From Ferruginibacter sp. (GTDB taxonomy: Bacteria; Bacteroidota; Bacteroidia; Chitinophagales; Chitinophagaceae): a stretch of DNA of 64,000 nucleotides. Below, in pieces: positions 9,137-17,508 of the stretch (position 1 is the stretch's first letter; every line of letters starts with the position of its first letter). The DNA lies in contig JABFQZ010000009.1 of assembly GCA_013141435.1 (NCBI GenBank), forward strand, positions 1-64,000. The letters are read 5' to 3'. The notes beneath the pieces are model-generated. The model had not been told where the DNA came from. It was given only the letters and a program-made list of their open reading frames with translations, and did not search any database. The translations under genes were made by a program, and so were the position numbers.

Positions 9137-10171
9137 TTATTCAAAACCAAGCTGCCCCAAATTATATTGAGGAATTTTATTTATTTCACTTGCATATTCC
9201 ATCATAGTGTCTACAATTGCTTCAGTATTTTTTGTGTAATGAACAATTTTTTGTTGATAATTGTTTATCCAATTAGAGAAAGTAGTTGCAAAATTATTAT
9301 CTAATAATTTTATGGTTTGTACTCCTAGTTTTTCTAAAGCAGCGGCATTACATGATTGTTCATAGTGACCACTTACTGGCATTACTAGTATTTTTTTTTG
9401 CAAGTACAATGCCTCTGCTGGTGTTTCAAAACCAGCGCCTGTTATAATGCCATGGCAGTTTATAAGGCTTTTGTTAAACTCATTTTTATCTATAGGGATA
9501 AAAGTTATATTTCCTATGCAGGTTTTTTGGTTTACTTCTTTAGAAAAAACTTCAAACTGAAAATCTTTTAGTGGAGATAAAGATTTTGTAATGCTGGTAT
9601 CGGTATATGATAATAAATACACTGTAATATGACCATAGTTTTTGGGTGTGGCAGCCCAAATGTCATTTTTAATAATAGGAGGCAAAATAAAATCATCGTA
9701 TTGCTCAAAATGCAATCCTACATATTTACTTGCTCTTGCATAATTTTTTAAAACAAGTTCGCCAATAATATTTTTTCTTTTTGGTCTTGGTGTATTATTG
9801 CTCATAAAACTTGCTTGGTGACCAAAATTTATACTTTTTACTTTTTTGTATGCACAAGCCATAGCAGTAATACTTTCAAAATCGTTTATAACCAAATCGT
9901 ATTTTTCTACAGGTAGGTTTTTTACTTCGTTAAATATTCGTCTTGGTTGTAATGCCTTCATTGTATCAAAATAACTAAGTCCACCATTGCCACTATAAAA
10001 TAAGCTTAATCCTTTGCTTCGGTATTGTACATTAGCATTAACTGGCAAATTGCTATTATTGCCACTGAGAAACAAATCTACAGAACCATACTGCTCTAGG
10101 TAAGGGAGTATTTCCATTGCACGACTTATGTGTCCATTGCCAGTAGCTTGTACTGCATAAAATATTTTCAT
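9137..10171 (-). CDS. Glycosyltransferase, GT-B fold (Glyco_trans_1_3-like)
   Basis: This 344-residue predicted cytoplasmic, membrane-peripheral glycosyltransferase begins MKIFYAVQATGNGHISRA, the N-terminal loop of MurG/UGT-type GT-B enzymes that read processes from a nucleotide-sugar donor. The C-terminal half has GIITGAGFETPAEALYLQKK, equivalent to the donor-binding GGxGTxxEAL loop, followed by PVSGHYEQSCNAAALEKLG. No membrane span is evident. Upstream on the same strand is an LpxH-like phosphoesterase gene, which suggests a role in envelope lipid or glycolipid synthesis. Acceptor and donor are not determinable. Confidence 0.78.
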   Translation of the reverse strand: MKIFYAVQATGNGHISRAMEILPYLEQYGSVDLFLSGNNSNLPVNANVQYRSKGLSLFYSGNGGLSYFDTMKALQPRRIFNEVKNLPVEKYDLVINDFESITAMACAYKKVKSINFGHQASFMSNNTPRPKRKNIIGELVLKNYARASKYVGLHFEQYDDFILPPIIKNDIWAATPKNYGHITVYLLSYTDTSITKSLSPLKDFQFEVFSKEVNQKTCIGNITFIPIDKNEFNKSLINCHGIITGAGFETPAEALYLQKKILVMPVSGHYEQSCNAAALEKLGVQTIKLLDNNFATTFSNWINNYQQKIVHYTKNTEAIVDTMMEYASEINKIPQYNLGQLGFE

Positions 10172-10291
10172 GGTCGGTATTTTTACTTTTACAAAATTTG
10201 ATTTAAGAATATTGCCAAGTGATATATTAAAAAAATAATTTTTTTTTAAATAATAAAATCCTGATATTGTTAGAGAGTAAAAATGAGCTTG

Positions 10292-10347
10292 TTGTAGCTG
10301 GTCTGATTAAATAAACCACCTTCGACAAACTCAGACTGTCACTACAA
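10292..10347. repeat. Imperfect inverted repeat between two envelope genes
   Basis: TTGTAG...GTCTGA (10292-10306) is complementary to TCAGAC...CTACAA (10331-10347) with a small internal mismatch, enclosing a loop with CCTTCGACAAAC. On the minus strand this reads GTTTGTCGAAGG, a word that occurs in scattered intergenic repeats of Bacteroidota genomes. It could also act as a transcription terminator of the phosphoesterase gene. Confidence 0.5.
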
Positions 10348-10361
10348 TAATTATGGTTTTT

Positions 10362-11222
10362 TTATATAAAATTCCTCATTTCATCGTAAACCATTAAGGA
10401 GTTTATATAGTAATTTATTTCTTCCGATACTACATTAAGCTCTGGCATTACATCATGTATAACCCTTACTGGTTGCTGCTTTTCATTATAGTAATAAATA
10501 TTCCATTCTTTATTAGTGTATTCTAGAGCAGATAAATTCTCTATCCAATCGCCTGAGTTGAGGTAAGTAACTTTTCCTTTCTCGGTTTCTATAACTCTTT
10601 TTTCAGGATGATGTATGTGCCCACAAATAACGTAGTCGTATTTCTTTTCGATGGCAATTTCTGCAACTGTGTTTTCAAAATTATTGATAAATGCCAGCGC
10701 TTTTTTTACACTATTCTTTACCTTTTTAGAGAAAGAAATTTTTTCACCACCAAAAGATTTAGAAACAAAATTTACAAAGCGATTTAAAAGAATAAGTAAG
10801 TCGTAACCTTTACCACCAAGCTTTGCTAAAATTTTTGCACTGCCTTTTGTACTATTATCAAATACATCTCCATGAAAAACCCAAATCGATTTTCCATCAA
10901 TTTCCAACAAAAACTTATCGGCTAAAATAAAACTGCCCATGCTTAAACCTGAGTAAAGGCGAAGCATCTCATCAAGATTGCCAGTTATGTAAATTACCCT
11001 TGTACCATTGGTAATAAAGTTTAAAATTTCTTTTATTACTAGTAAGTGTGATGATGGGAAATATCTTTTGCTAAACTGCCATCCATCTACAATATCGCCA
11101 TTGAGTATTAAAATTTGTGGAGAAATACTTTGAAGATAAGTTAACAACTCATTGGCGTGGCAGCCGAACGTTCCAAGATGTACATCGGAAATTACAACTA
11201 TATCTATTGCTCTACGTTTCAT
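10362..11222 (-). CDS. Metallophosphoesterase, LpxH/UDP-2,3-diacylglucosamine hydrolase-like
   Basis: I place the start at the ATG at 11222 (286 residues, MKRRAIDIVVISDVHLG). The upstream part of the open frame has no conserved start context. Calcineurin-like metal-binding motifs are present in order: DVHLG near residue 11, NGDIVDGW near 44, GNLDE near 83 (the usual GNHD/GNRD with a changed third residue), FHGDVFD near 119 and CGHIHHPE near 188. LpxH-type enzymes remove UMP from UDP-diacylglucosamine in lipid A synthesis, and this branch is commonly annotated as LpxH-like. The neighbouring glycosyltransferase fits an envelope role. The exact substrate is inferred. Confidence 0.8.
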   Translation of the reverse strand: MKRRAIDIVVISDVHLGTFGCHANELLTYLQSISPQILILNGDIVDGWQFSKRYFPSSHLLVIKEILNFITNGTRVIYITGNLDEMLRLYSGLSMGSFILADKFLLEIDGKSIWVFHGDVFDNSTKGSAKILAKLGGKGYDLLILLNRFVNFVSKSFGGEKISFSKKVKNSVKKALAFINNFENTVAEIAIEKKYDYVICGHIHHPEKRVIETEKGKVTYLNSGDWIENLSALEYTNKEWNIYYYNEKQQPVRVIHDVMPELNVVSEEINYYINSLMVYDEMRNFI

Positions 11223-11399
11223 AAATTCTGTTTTGCAAAACTTAATAAACAGTATAACCAAACAGTAAAGTTATTGTTAAGAAAATATTAGTAAAGTATA
11301 AGTAAATTATAAACTTGTAAGAAATTTATTAAAGTTTCAATAACATTATTTTCACTTTTTGGTAATATAAGAGTTGTTAATTGCTTTAAATTATCAATA

Positions 11400-12047
11400 A
11401 TGAAAAAAGCACCTTCCATTCCTACTGTTATTTTAATCTTAGCAACATTTATAGCTCTTATTATTACCATATACGTAGGAGGCTTTAATAAAAATAGTTT
11501 TACATTTTATTTTAATACTATCCTTATAAATATCACTTTTATGGGAGATGCTTTTTTTGCATTTGGTATTGTATTCTTCTTACTATTTTTCTTTAATAAA
11601 AAACATGCTGCTTTGAAACTTTTAATAACAGTACTAATATCGTTATCAATAACGCAGGCTATAAAAATTATTTTTAGTGGGTTACCTCCGCAGCTTTTTT
11701 TTGAAGAAGGAGTTTTGCAAAGTTCAGGTAAGGTTTTTTCTTATAGAAATATAATTTCTTCTCATACGTCAATTGCATTTACGTTGGCTAGTTTCTTTTT
11801 GTTTTACACTAAAAATATGATGAAAAAAGTATTGTTTATTGTGCTTGCAATTATTGTGGCTTTTACACGAATGAAATTGGCTGGAGATTCTTCAATAGCT
11901 TTAGTGTTAGGCATATTACCTGCAATAGCCGCTTCCTTTTATTTATACAAAATAAAACAAAAAAGTAAAACAAGCAAGTATGCTTACTACTATAATGGCA
12001 GAAAAGAAAGTAAGAGGAGTGTTGGTAAACAATTCTTACGGGTGTAA
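11400..12047 (+). CDS. PAP2-like integral membrane protein with degenerate catalytic motifs
   Basis: This 215-residue protein has about six hydrophobic segments and the arrangement of a PAP2 phosphatase. A KIIFSGLPP segment near 86 corresponds to KxxxxxxRP. ISSHTSIAFTLASFF near 119 corresponds to PSGH. FTRMKLAGDSSIALVLG near 155 corresponds to SRxxxxxHxxxD. In the last motif the usual nucleophilic His position holds Asp and the following Asp position holds Ala, so classical phosphatase chemistry is doubtful. The C-terminal tail is basic. It is divergent from the LpxH-like gene, and its 3' end overlaps the 3' end of the convergent histidine kinase gene by 12 bp. It could be a non-catalytic or altered-specificity lipid-binding member. 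Confidence 0.65.
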   Translation: MKKAPSIPTVILILATFIALIITIYVGGFNKNSFTFYFNTILINITFMGDAFFAFGIVFFLLFFFNKKHAALKLLITVLISLSITQAIKIIFSGLPPQLFFEEGVLQSSGKVFSYRNIISSHTSIAFTLASFFLFYTKNMMKKVLFIVLAIIVAFTRMKLAGDSSIALVLGILPAIAASFYLYKIKQKSKTSKYAYYYNGRKESKRSVGKQFLRV

Positions 12048-13094
12048 CGCTTTTTTTGCTGGCAAAGTAAATCCAAAACTGCTACCTACATCTAACTTGC
12101 TACGTACATGTATATTTTGGTTATGAGCTTCTACAATATGCTTACATATAGCAAGCCCAAGTCCGCTACCACCTACTTTTCGGCTGCGTGCAGTATCAGT
12201 TCTATAAAAGCGTTCAAATATTCTTGGTAAATGTTCTTCAGCAATTCCATCGCCATTATCGCTTATTTCTATTAATACATTTTTGCCATCTACATTATAA
12301 AAACTTGCTTCAATAATACCATTTCTTTTTCCATATTTAATTCCATTTTCTACAAAATTTGTAAATACTTGTCGTATTTTTTCTTTGTCGGCATACACAG
12401 TAAATTCAAACTCACTATCTTTTTTTATTAATTGTTTTATGTTTTTTTCTTTCGCTTTGTTTTCCAATGTTTCAAAAACCTCTTTCATCAAATCTTGAAT
12501 TACAAATTGTTCAAGTAGCATTATCATTTCGCCACTTTCTAACTTTGTTATTTCATCTAAATCTTTCAATAAGCTTGCAAGTCGGGTAACATTTTTAGAT
12601 GTATTTATTAAAAACTTTTCGTTTACTTCATTGTTATGCAAAGCTCCATCTAACAAGGTTTCTACATATCCTTGTATGGCAAAAATGGGTGTTTTTAATT
12701 CGTGGCTTAAGTTTTGCAAAAACTCTTTTCTAAAAGTTTCGTTTTGCTGTAGGGTTTCTATTTCTTTTTTTCTTTGCTCTGCCCAAGTTTCTACATCTTC
12801 TCTTACTTCATCTATTCCTTTTTGTGGTAAAATATTATCGTAATAAAACTCTTCCCTTTTGGTAGCTTTTGTTTGGTATATAAGTTTATAAATGAGTTTT
12901 ATTTTTCGATAAATAAATTTTTGAAGTGTAAATAAAATGAGTGCATAACTACCAATAAAAATTACAGTTAATGAAACTAATGCTACTATCCAGTTTTTGC
13001 TAATTATTAAAATACCTAAGCAAATTGGAATTGATAAAATAATAGCCGTAAGTGCCGATAGTTGTTTTGGAGATAGGTGATTGGTAGTGGGCAT
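12036..13094 (-). CDS. Membrane sensor histidine kinase, PhoR-like
   Basis: The chosen ATG at 13094 gives 352 residues, with MPTTNHLSPKQ leading into two transmembrane helices (about 12-32 and 35-58). The longer frame adds an unlikely hydrophobic leader. There is almost no periplasmic loop. A helical linker (about 60-118) precedes the dimerisation/phosphoacceptor domain with NLSHELKTP, phosphoacceptor His131. The ATPase domain follows with N box FVENGIKYG, G1 DNGDGIAEE, F box RIFERFYR and G2 GGSGLGLAI. The response regulator gene lies 117 bp upstream on the same strand, so the two form a two-component system. Because the sensor lacks an external domain, the stimulus is probably membrane-internal or conveyed by a partner. 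Confidence 0.9.
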   Translation of the reverse strand: MPTTNHLSPKQLSALTAIILSIPICLGILIISKNWIVALVSLTVIFIGSYALILFTLQKFIYRKIKLIYKLIYQTKATKREEFYYDNILPQKGIDEVREDVETWAEQRKKEIETLQQNETFRKEFLQNLSHELKTPIFAIQGYVETLLDGALHNNEVNEKFLINTSKNVTRLASLLKDLDEITKLESGEMIMLLEQFVIQDLMKEVFETLENKAKEKNIKQLIKKDSEFEFTVYADKEKIRQVFTNFVENGIKYGKRNGIIEASFYNVDGKNVLIEISDNGDGIAEEHLPRIFERFYRTDTARSRKVGGSGLGLAICKHIVEAHNQNIHVRSKLDVGSSFGFTLPAKKALHP

Positions 13095-13211
13095 TTTTAC
13101 TATAATATATAGGCAAGATACAAAAAGCAGTTGGCAGTTGAAAATTGAAAAAATTATTTCGATACACAAGTTCTGTTTTCTTTATCAATACTCAATACTA
13201 AAATCTCAACT

Positions 13212-13889
13212 CTAATCTATCTCAAATTTATAACCAACACCTTTTACTGTACTAATACAATCTTCATTTAGTTTTTGTCTTATTTTTCTTACATGTACAT
13301 CTATTGTTCTATCACCTACTATTACATCTGTACCCCAAATTCTATTTAGTATTTCGTTTCTTAAAAAAACCTTACCGGGTTTTGAGGCTAATAAAGCTAC
13401 CAACTCAAACTCTTTACGAGCTAGCGATATTTCTTCATTTTTATAATGCACTACAAATTTTTCTCTGTCTATTTCAAAATCGCCTACTTTATTTATAGCT
13501 ACACCATCTTTTTTTATTCGCCTAAATAATGCATTTATTTTACTTACCAATACTTTTGGACTTATTGGTTTTGTTAAGTAATCATCTGCTCCATTTTCCA
13601 AGCCTTTTATTTCTATATTTTCATCATTTAAAGCTGTTAAAAATACTATAAGTGTACTAACAAACTGTGGTAGAGTACGTAATATGCTACAAACTTCTAT
13701 ACCACTTTTGTAAGGCATCATTACATCTAAAATTATAAGGTCGGGCTTATACTGTTTTGCTTTTTCTATAGCTTCATCGCCGTTTTTAGCAGTTAATATT
13801 TCGTAACCTTCGTTTTTTAAATTAAACGAAAGTATTTCCAAAATGTCTGGCTCATCGTCTGCTATTAAAATTTTTTTTGCTATGCTCAT
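13212..13889 (-). CDS. OmpR/PhoB-family response regulator
   Basis: The ATG at 13889 gives 225 residues (MSIAKKILIADDEPDILEIL); the upstream extension in the open frame is not conserved-looking. The receiver domain has the acidic pair Asp11/Asp12, phosphoacceptor Asp55 in LIILDVMMP, and the conserved Lys in LTKPISP near 106. The C-terminal winged helix runs from about 128 and carries RKEFELVALLASKPGKV and VGDRTIDVHVRKIRQKL, typical of the OmpR/PhoB DNA-binding domain. It is paired with the downstream histidine kinase. A phosphate-starvation role is possible given Pit genes in the same window, but the distance is about 10 kb and no pho box was identified. Confidence 0.92.
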   Translation of the reverse strand: MSIAKKILIADDEPDILEILSFNLKNEGYEILTAKNGDEAIEKAKQYKPDLIILDVMMPYKSGIEVCSILRTLPQFVSTLIVFLTALNDENIEIKGLENGADDYLTKPISPKVLVSKINALFRRIKKDGVAINKVGDFEIDREKFVVHYKNEEISLARKEFELVALLASKPGKVFLRNEILNRIWGTDVIVGDRTIDVHVRKIRQKLNEDCISTVKGVGYKFEID

Positions 13890-14131
13890 AATTAGTTTAT
13901 AAACGTAAAAGTAACACAAGCAAAGCAAAGCATGGCAAGGTTATTGTATTATTAAATTGTTAAGCTACTTGCAACTATGTTAGTATCTTAACAGTCTATA
14001 TAGTAATTATGTAAAAAAATGCAAGATATTTGCATAATTGAAAAGGCTCATACAAATGAGCTTCCAATAAAGTTGATAATGCAAACCCTATTTAGTAACT
14101 AAAGCAGGTTGCAAAAAATAAAAAAGAACAG

Positions 14132-16345
14132 ATGAAATATTTATACATCATTTTATTATCCATATTTTTTTCTAAAATAACTTTTGCCTTTTCGGACACT
14201 ACCAATATACCACTTGGTAGGCAGAGCCGACACGACGATATAAAAAAAGAAATATCTCTTTGCGATTTGTTAGATAAAAAACAAGATGCTTTTTTAAAAG
14301 TTGGCAACAATGATGCCGTAAATACGCAGGTAACAGATGCTTTGTATAGGATACCTAACGAATTAAGGCAATGGATAGAAAAAAATGACACTCAGTTGGT
14401 TTCTAATAACGATAAGGTAAGGTATTTAAAATATGTTGCCGATGTGTTGTTGATGTACAGAATAAGTGTGAAAGAAAAAAATTTAAAGTTGGTAGATTTA
14501 CCAGAGCTTTTGCAAATGTTTGAAAAAGCAATATTTGCAAAAGCAGCTAATCAAACAATAATACCTTTTTTACAAGAATCTAACTATGGTATAGCCAAAA
14601 TACTTAATCAAATATTTTCGGAGGCAAGTACAAAAAATATAGGTGATGGTATAGTTTATTTAAAATATACCACTCTTTACCCATCAAAAATTTTGGAAAG
14701 TATTGCTTCTTTTGCTCAAGAGCCATTTGCCGATAGCCTTATACAACTTGCTTGCAAAAACGACCCTGTAAAAATGTACAGTTTTGCACAATCTAAAAAC
14801 TCAATAGTAGGTAAATTAATACATCGCAATAATAATAACATGGTAAAGCAAATTGCTTTGTTAAGTCAAACACCTAATGCTTTATTTTACTTTCCGTTTT
14901 TAGATGATATTATGCATGAAAAGCAAAGTATAGAAAGCATACAAAAATATGTAGGCGATGGCGAAAATGGGTATGATAGTGTAGGGTATTATAAACTACT
15001 GGTGCAAACAGCTATTGCCTATTCGAAAAGAATGGGTAAACCATTTTTTGATACGGCTATTGCTTATAATGGTACAAATGGGTTATTAGAAACTTTGGCA
15101 AAAAAAGCCAAACAACATTTTGTAGATCAGATAAACATGCTCCACGACCAAGCCAACCTTGCTATACGCATGAAAGCCATACAACCACTAGCGCCAGCAG
15201 ATATTTATTATATGATGGTAATGTGCGAAAGCGATATTTATACAAGCAGTTACAAGCATAGTTTTGCAAGGTTATTGCAACTTATGGGTACAAAGCCACG
15301 GGGCGACTCTTTATTACTTTCTGTAAATTTTGACCATTTTAGAAAGTTTATAAAAATGGCTGCAAATTATAACAAGTTAGATACTTTTTTGAAAACAATG
15401 CCTGCAACAAGATCTGAATTAATTATGGATTCGTTTGTGGCTAATTTAGATAAATCTAATTTAGAAGATGCGGTAGATGTGGCAGACTCTTATACAAGTA
15501 TTACAAATGCAATTTTGCTAAAAAGCATGTTGCAAAATGTTATAAAATTTGAAACAAAATCTAATTCTGAAAAAAACAAAAAAGGAATTGTAATTTATGG
15601 GTTGCTTAAAACAATTTTTCTTTCGTTAAAAGACTCCACCATAAACCTTACAAAAGAAATAGGCATACCACCAATATACGATGTAGCCAATAAATACATG
15701 CAAAACGAAAAAGGCGGTATTATAGAGCAAGTGTTTTTTTATGGCGATAAAGATGGAAAAACATTTTATCCTGCTTTTAGAAACTCATTTGCACCAAAAG
15801 ATTGGAAAGTAACCGACAAAAAAGAATGGATGGAAGCTGTATCTATAAAAGGAAATGTACTGGTTTTTGCAAATAAACCTTTAGATAATGATGCTAATTT
15901 AGATGATACGGCTCAAATACACTTAGCCAATTATTTGATAGAAAAAGGGCTAAAACCTAATATGATTGTACACCGTGGGCACAGTTATTGGCTTCCCCGT
16001 ACTATGGATCGTATGCCTGGCGATGCAAAAATAGTTTTGTTGGGTTCTTGTGGTGGTTACCAAAACTTAAATAAAATATTGGAAATAAACCCCGATGCAC
16101 ATATAATATCTACAAAAGAAATAGGAGCAGGTGATATTAATAGACCAATACTTACTTATATGAACCAAGTTTTTGCCACTGGTGCAGATTTAAACTGGAA
16201 AAAAATGTGGCAATCGCTTTCAAAATCGTTTACTACTGACCCTAGCAAAGCCGTAAGAGATAGCTGGGAAAGTTATGTACCACCATACAAAAATTTGGGC
16301 GCTATATTTTTAAAAGCTTATGCTAAAAAAATGGAGCAAGAGTAG
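14132..16345 (+). CDS. Large secreted protein with a C-terminal clan-CD-like (caspase/CHAT-like) His/Cys domain
   Basis: This 737-residue protein has an N-terminal signal peptide (MKYLYIILLSIFFSKITFAF). I do not recognise the main body (about 25-560), which looks mostly helical and contains no repeats. The C-terminal 180 residues contain a strand followed by IVHRGHSYW, with His614 and His617. Twenty-three residues after His617 comes KIVLLGSCGGY, with Cys640. A hydrophobic strand ending in His-x-Gly-His and a second ending in Ser-Cys-Gly is the layout of clan CD cysteine peptidases (caspases, gingipains, separase, CHAT). I infer an extracytoplasmic peptidase-like domain and have not proved it. 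The gene stands alone, divergent from the response regulator. Alternative: a non-catalytic secreted protein. Confidence 0.6.
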   Translation: MKYLYIILLSIFFSKITFAFSDTTNIPLGRQSRHDDIKKEISLCDLLDKKQDAFLKVGNNDAVNTQVTDALYRIPNELRQWIEKNDTQLVSNNDKVRYLKYVADVLLMYRISVKEKNLKLVDLPELLQMFEKAIFAKAANQTIIPFLQESNYGIAKILNQIFSEASTKNIGDGIVYLKYTTLYPSKILESIASFAQEPFADSLIQLACKNDPVKMYSFAQSKNSIVGKLIHRNNNNMVKQIALLSQTPNALFYFPFLDDIMHEKQSIESIQKYVGDGENGYDSVGYYKLLVQTAIAYSKRMGKPFFDTAIAYNGTNGLLETLAKKAKQHFVDQINMLHDQANLAIRMKAIQPLAPADIYYMMVMCESDIYTSSYKHSFARLLQLMGTKPRGDSLLLSVNFDHFRKFIKMAANYNKLDTFLKTMPATRSELIMDSFVANLDKSNLEDAVDVADSYTSITNAILLKSMLQNVIKFETKSNSEKNKKGIVIYGLLKTIFLSLKDSTINLTKEIGIPPIYDVANKYMQNEKGGIIEQVFFYGDKDGKTFYPAFRNSFAPKDWKVTDKKEWMEAVSIKGNVLVFANKPLDNDANLDDTAQIHLANYLIEKGLKPNMIVHRGHSYWLPRTMDRMPGDAKIVLLGSCGGYQNLNKILEINPDAHIISTKEIGAGDINRPILTYMNQVFATGADLNWKKMWQSLSKSFTTDPSKAVRDSWESYVPPYKNLGAIFLKAYAKKMEQE

Positions 16346-16410
16346 TGAGGTTTTATAAAAAAAATTGCTTTATTTGTTTTAAGTTTTCTTGTAAAAAATG
16401 TTGACTAATG

Positions 16411-16502
16411 ATTAGCTGCTGATTTTAGCCCAGATTGTAGCGTATATCCTTTTTGTGTTTGGCTTTTGCCAACACAAAAAGATAGGAGTGTAAAGCTGGA
16501 TA
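16411..16502 (+). repeat. Hairpin element upstream of pyrH
   Basis: TTTTTGTGTT (16450-16459) and GGC (16461-16463) pair with GCC (16468-16470) and AACACAAAAA (16471-16480), leaving one bulged T and a TTTT loop. The stem is flanked by asymmetric sequence (AGCCCAGATTGTAGCG on the left, GGAGTGTAAAGCTGGA on the right). This organisation resembles intergenic hairpin repeats found throughout Bacteroidota genomes. It lies between the clan-CD-like gene and pyrH. It may also stop read-through, but there is no terminal T run. Confidence 0.6.
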
Positions 16503-16606
16503 CAAATGTGGAAAATAGTTTTTCTGATGATGCTTTAAAAATACAATAAAATTAGATTAGAGGAGGTTACTTTTTTCTTTTTTTACTGATTGTAAAATCA
16601 AAAAAT

Positions 16607-16614
16607 TATCTTTG
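16607..16614 (+). promoter_or_regulatory. Candidate -7 element of pyrH
   Basis: TATCTTTG matches TAnnTTTG 14 bp upstream of the pyrH ATG. A TTG at 16590-16592 lies upstream but is closer than usual for a -33 element. Confidence 0.5.
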
Positions 16615-16628
16615 CAAAAATTTTACAA

Positions 16629-17339
16629 ATGCTACCTAAATACAAACGTATTCTTTTAAAACTATCTGGCGAATCTTTAATGGGAAATAAAAACTTTGGA
16701 TTAGACTCTGAAGTTATTACAAGGTATGCTCAAGAAATAAAGCAAGTGACTGATATGGGTGTACAAGTGGCTATTGTAATTGGTGGTGGCAATATTTATA
16801 GAGGTATGAATGAGGCCGAAACTGGCATTGAAAGAGCACATGGCGATTATATGGGAATGCTAGCAACGGTAATAAATGGTATGGCTTTGCAAAGTGGTTT
16901 AGAAAAAGCTGGTGTGGTAACTAGGTTGCAAAGTGCTATAAAAATGGAGCAAATAGCCGAGCCTTATATTCGTAGAAGAGCTATGAGGCATTTGGAAAAA
17001 GGAAGGGTTGTTATTTTTGGTGCTGGCACTGGTAATCCTTATTTTACTACCGATACTGCTGGTTCTTTGAGAGCTGTAGAAATAAAGGCTGATATTATTT
17101 TGAAAGGTACAAGAGTAGATGGCATTTACTCTGCCGACCCCGAAAAAGACCCTACTGCTACTAAGTTTGGTAGAATATCGTTTGCTGATTGTATTTCTAA
17201 AAATTTGAAAGTAATGGATATGACTGCTTTTACTTTGTGTATGGAAAACAACTTACCTATTGTAGTTTTTGATATGAATAAACCTGGTAATTTGATGAGT
17301 GTTGTAATTGGAGATAAAACTGGCACTTTGGTAAGTTAA
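16629..17339 (+). CDS. pyrH: UMP kinase
   Basis: This 236-residue cytoplasmic enzyme phosphorylates UMP to UDP using ATP in pyrimidine nucleotide synthesis. It belongs to the amino-acid-kinase fold family. Signatures are [14 protein letters not shown] at residues 5-18, [10 protein letters not shown] near 55, [19 protein letters not shown] near 132-150 and the uridine-binding [17 protein letters not shown] near 160. The length is typical (235-245). The usual frr/tsf neighbours are absent. A convergent hairpin terminator lies immediately downstream. Confidence 0.95.
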   Translation: MLPKYKRILLKLSGESLMGNKNFGLDSEVITRYAQEIKQVTDMGVQVAIVIGGGNIYRGMNEAETGIERAHGDYMGMLATVINGMALQSGLEKAGVVTRLQSAIKMEQIAEPYIRRRAMRHLEKGRVVIFGAGTGNPYFTTDTAGSLRAVEIKADIILKGTRVDGIYSADPEKDPTATKFGRISFADCISKNLKVMDMTAFTLCMENNLPIVVFDMNKPGNLMSVVIGDKTGTLVS

Positions 17340-17424
17340 TTTAATACCGATTTGGCTGATTTCATAAAATTAAAAACCTGTTTCTAGCTTTAAGTACATC
17401 TCTAAAAACTCAGTTTACAAACCT

Positions 17425-17462
17425 CAAATAACACAAAGAGGAGTATTTCTTTGTGTTATTTG
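17425..17462. terminator. Bidirectional terminator between pyrH and the barrel-protein gene
   Basis: CAAATAACACAAAG (17425-17438) is perfectly complementary to CTTTGTGTTATTTG (17449-17462), a 14-bp stem around a 10-base loop, placed between two converging genes. Confidence 0.8.
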
Positions 17463-17508
17463 AATGAATTTTCTTATTGCTCTTTGTAGTAAAATTTATC
17501 TTTGTGTT

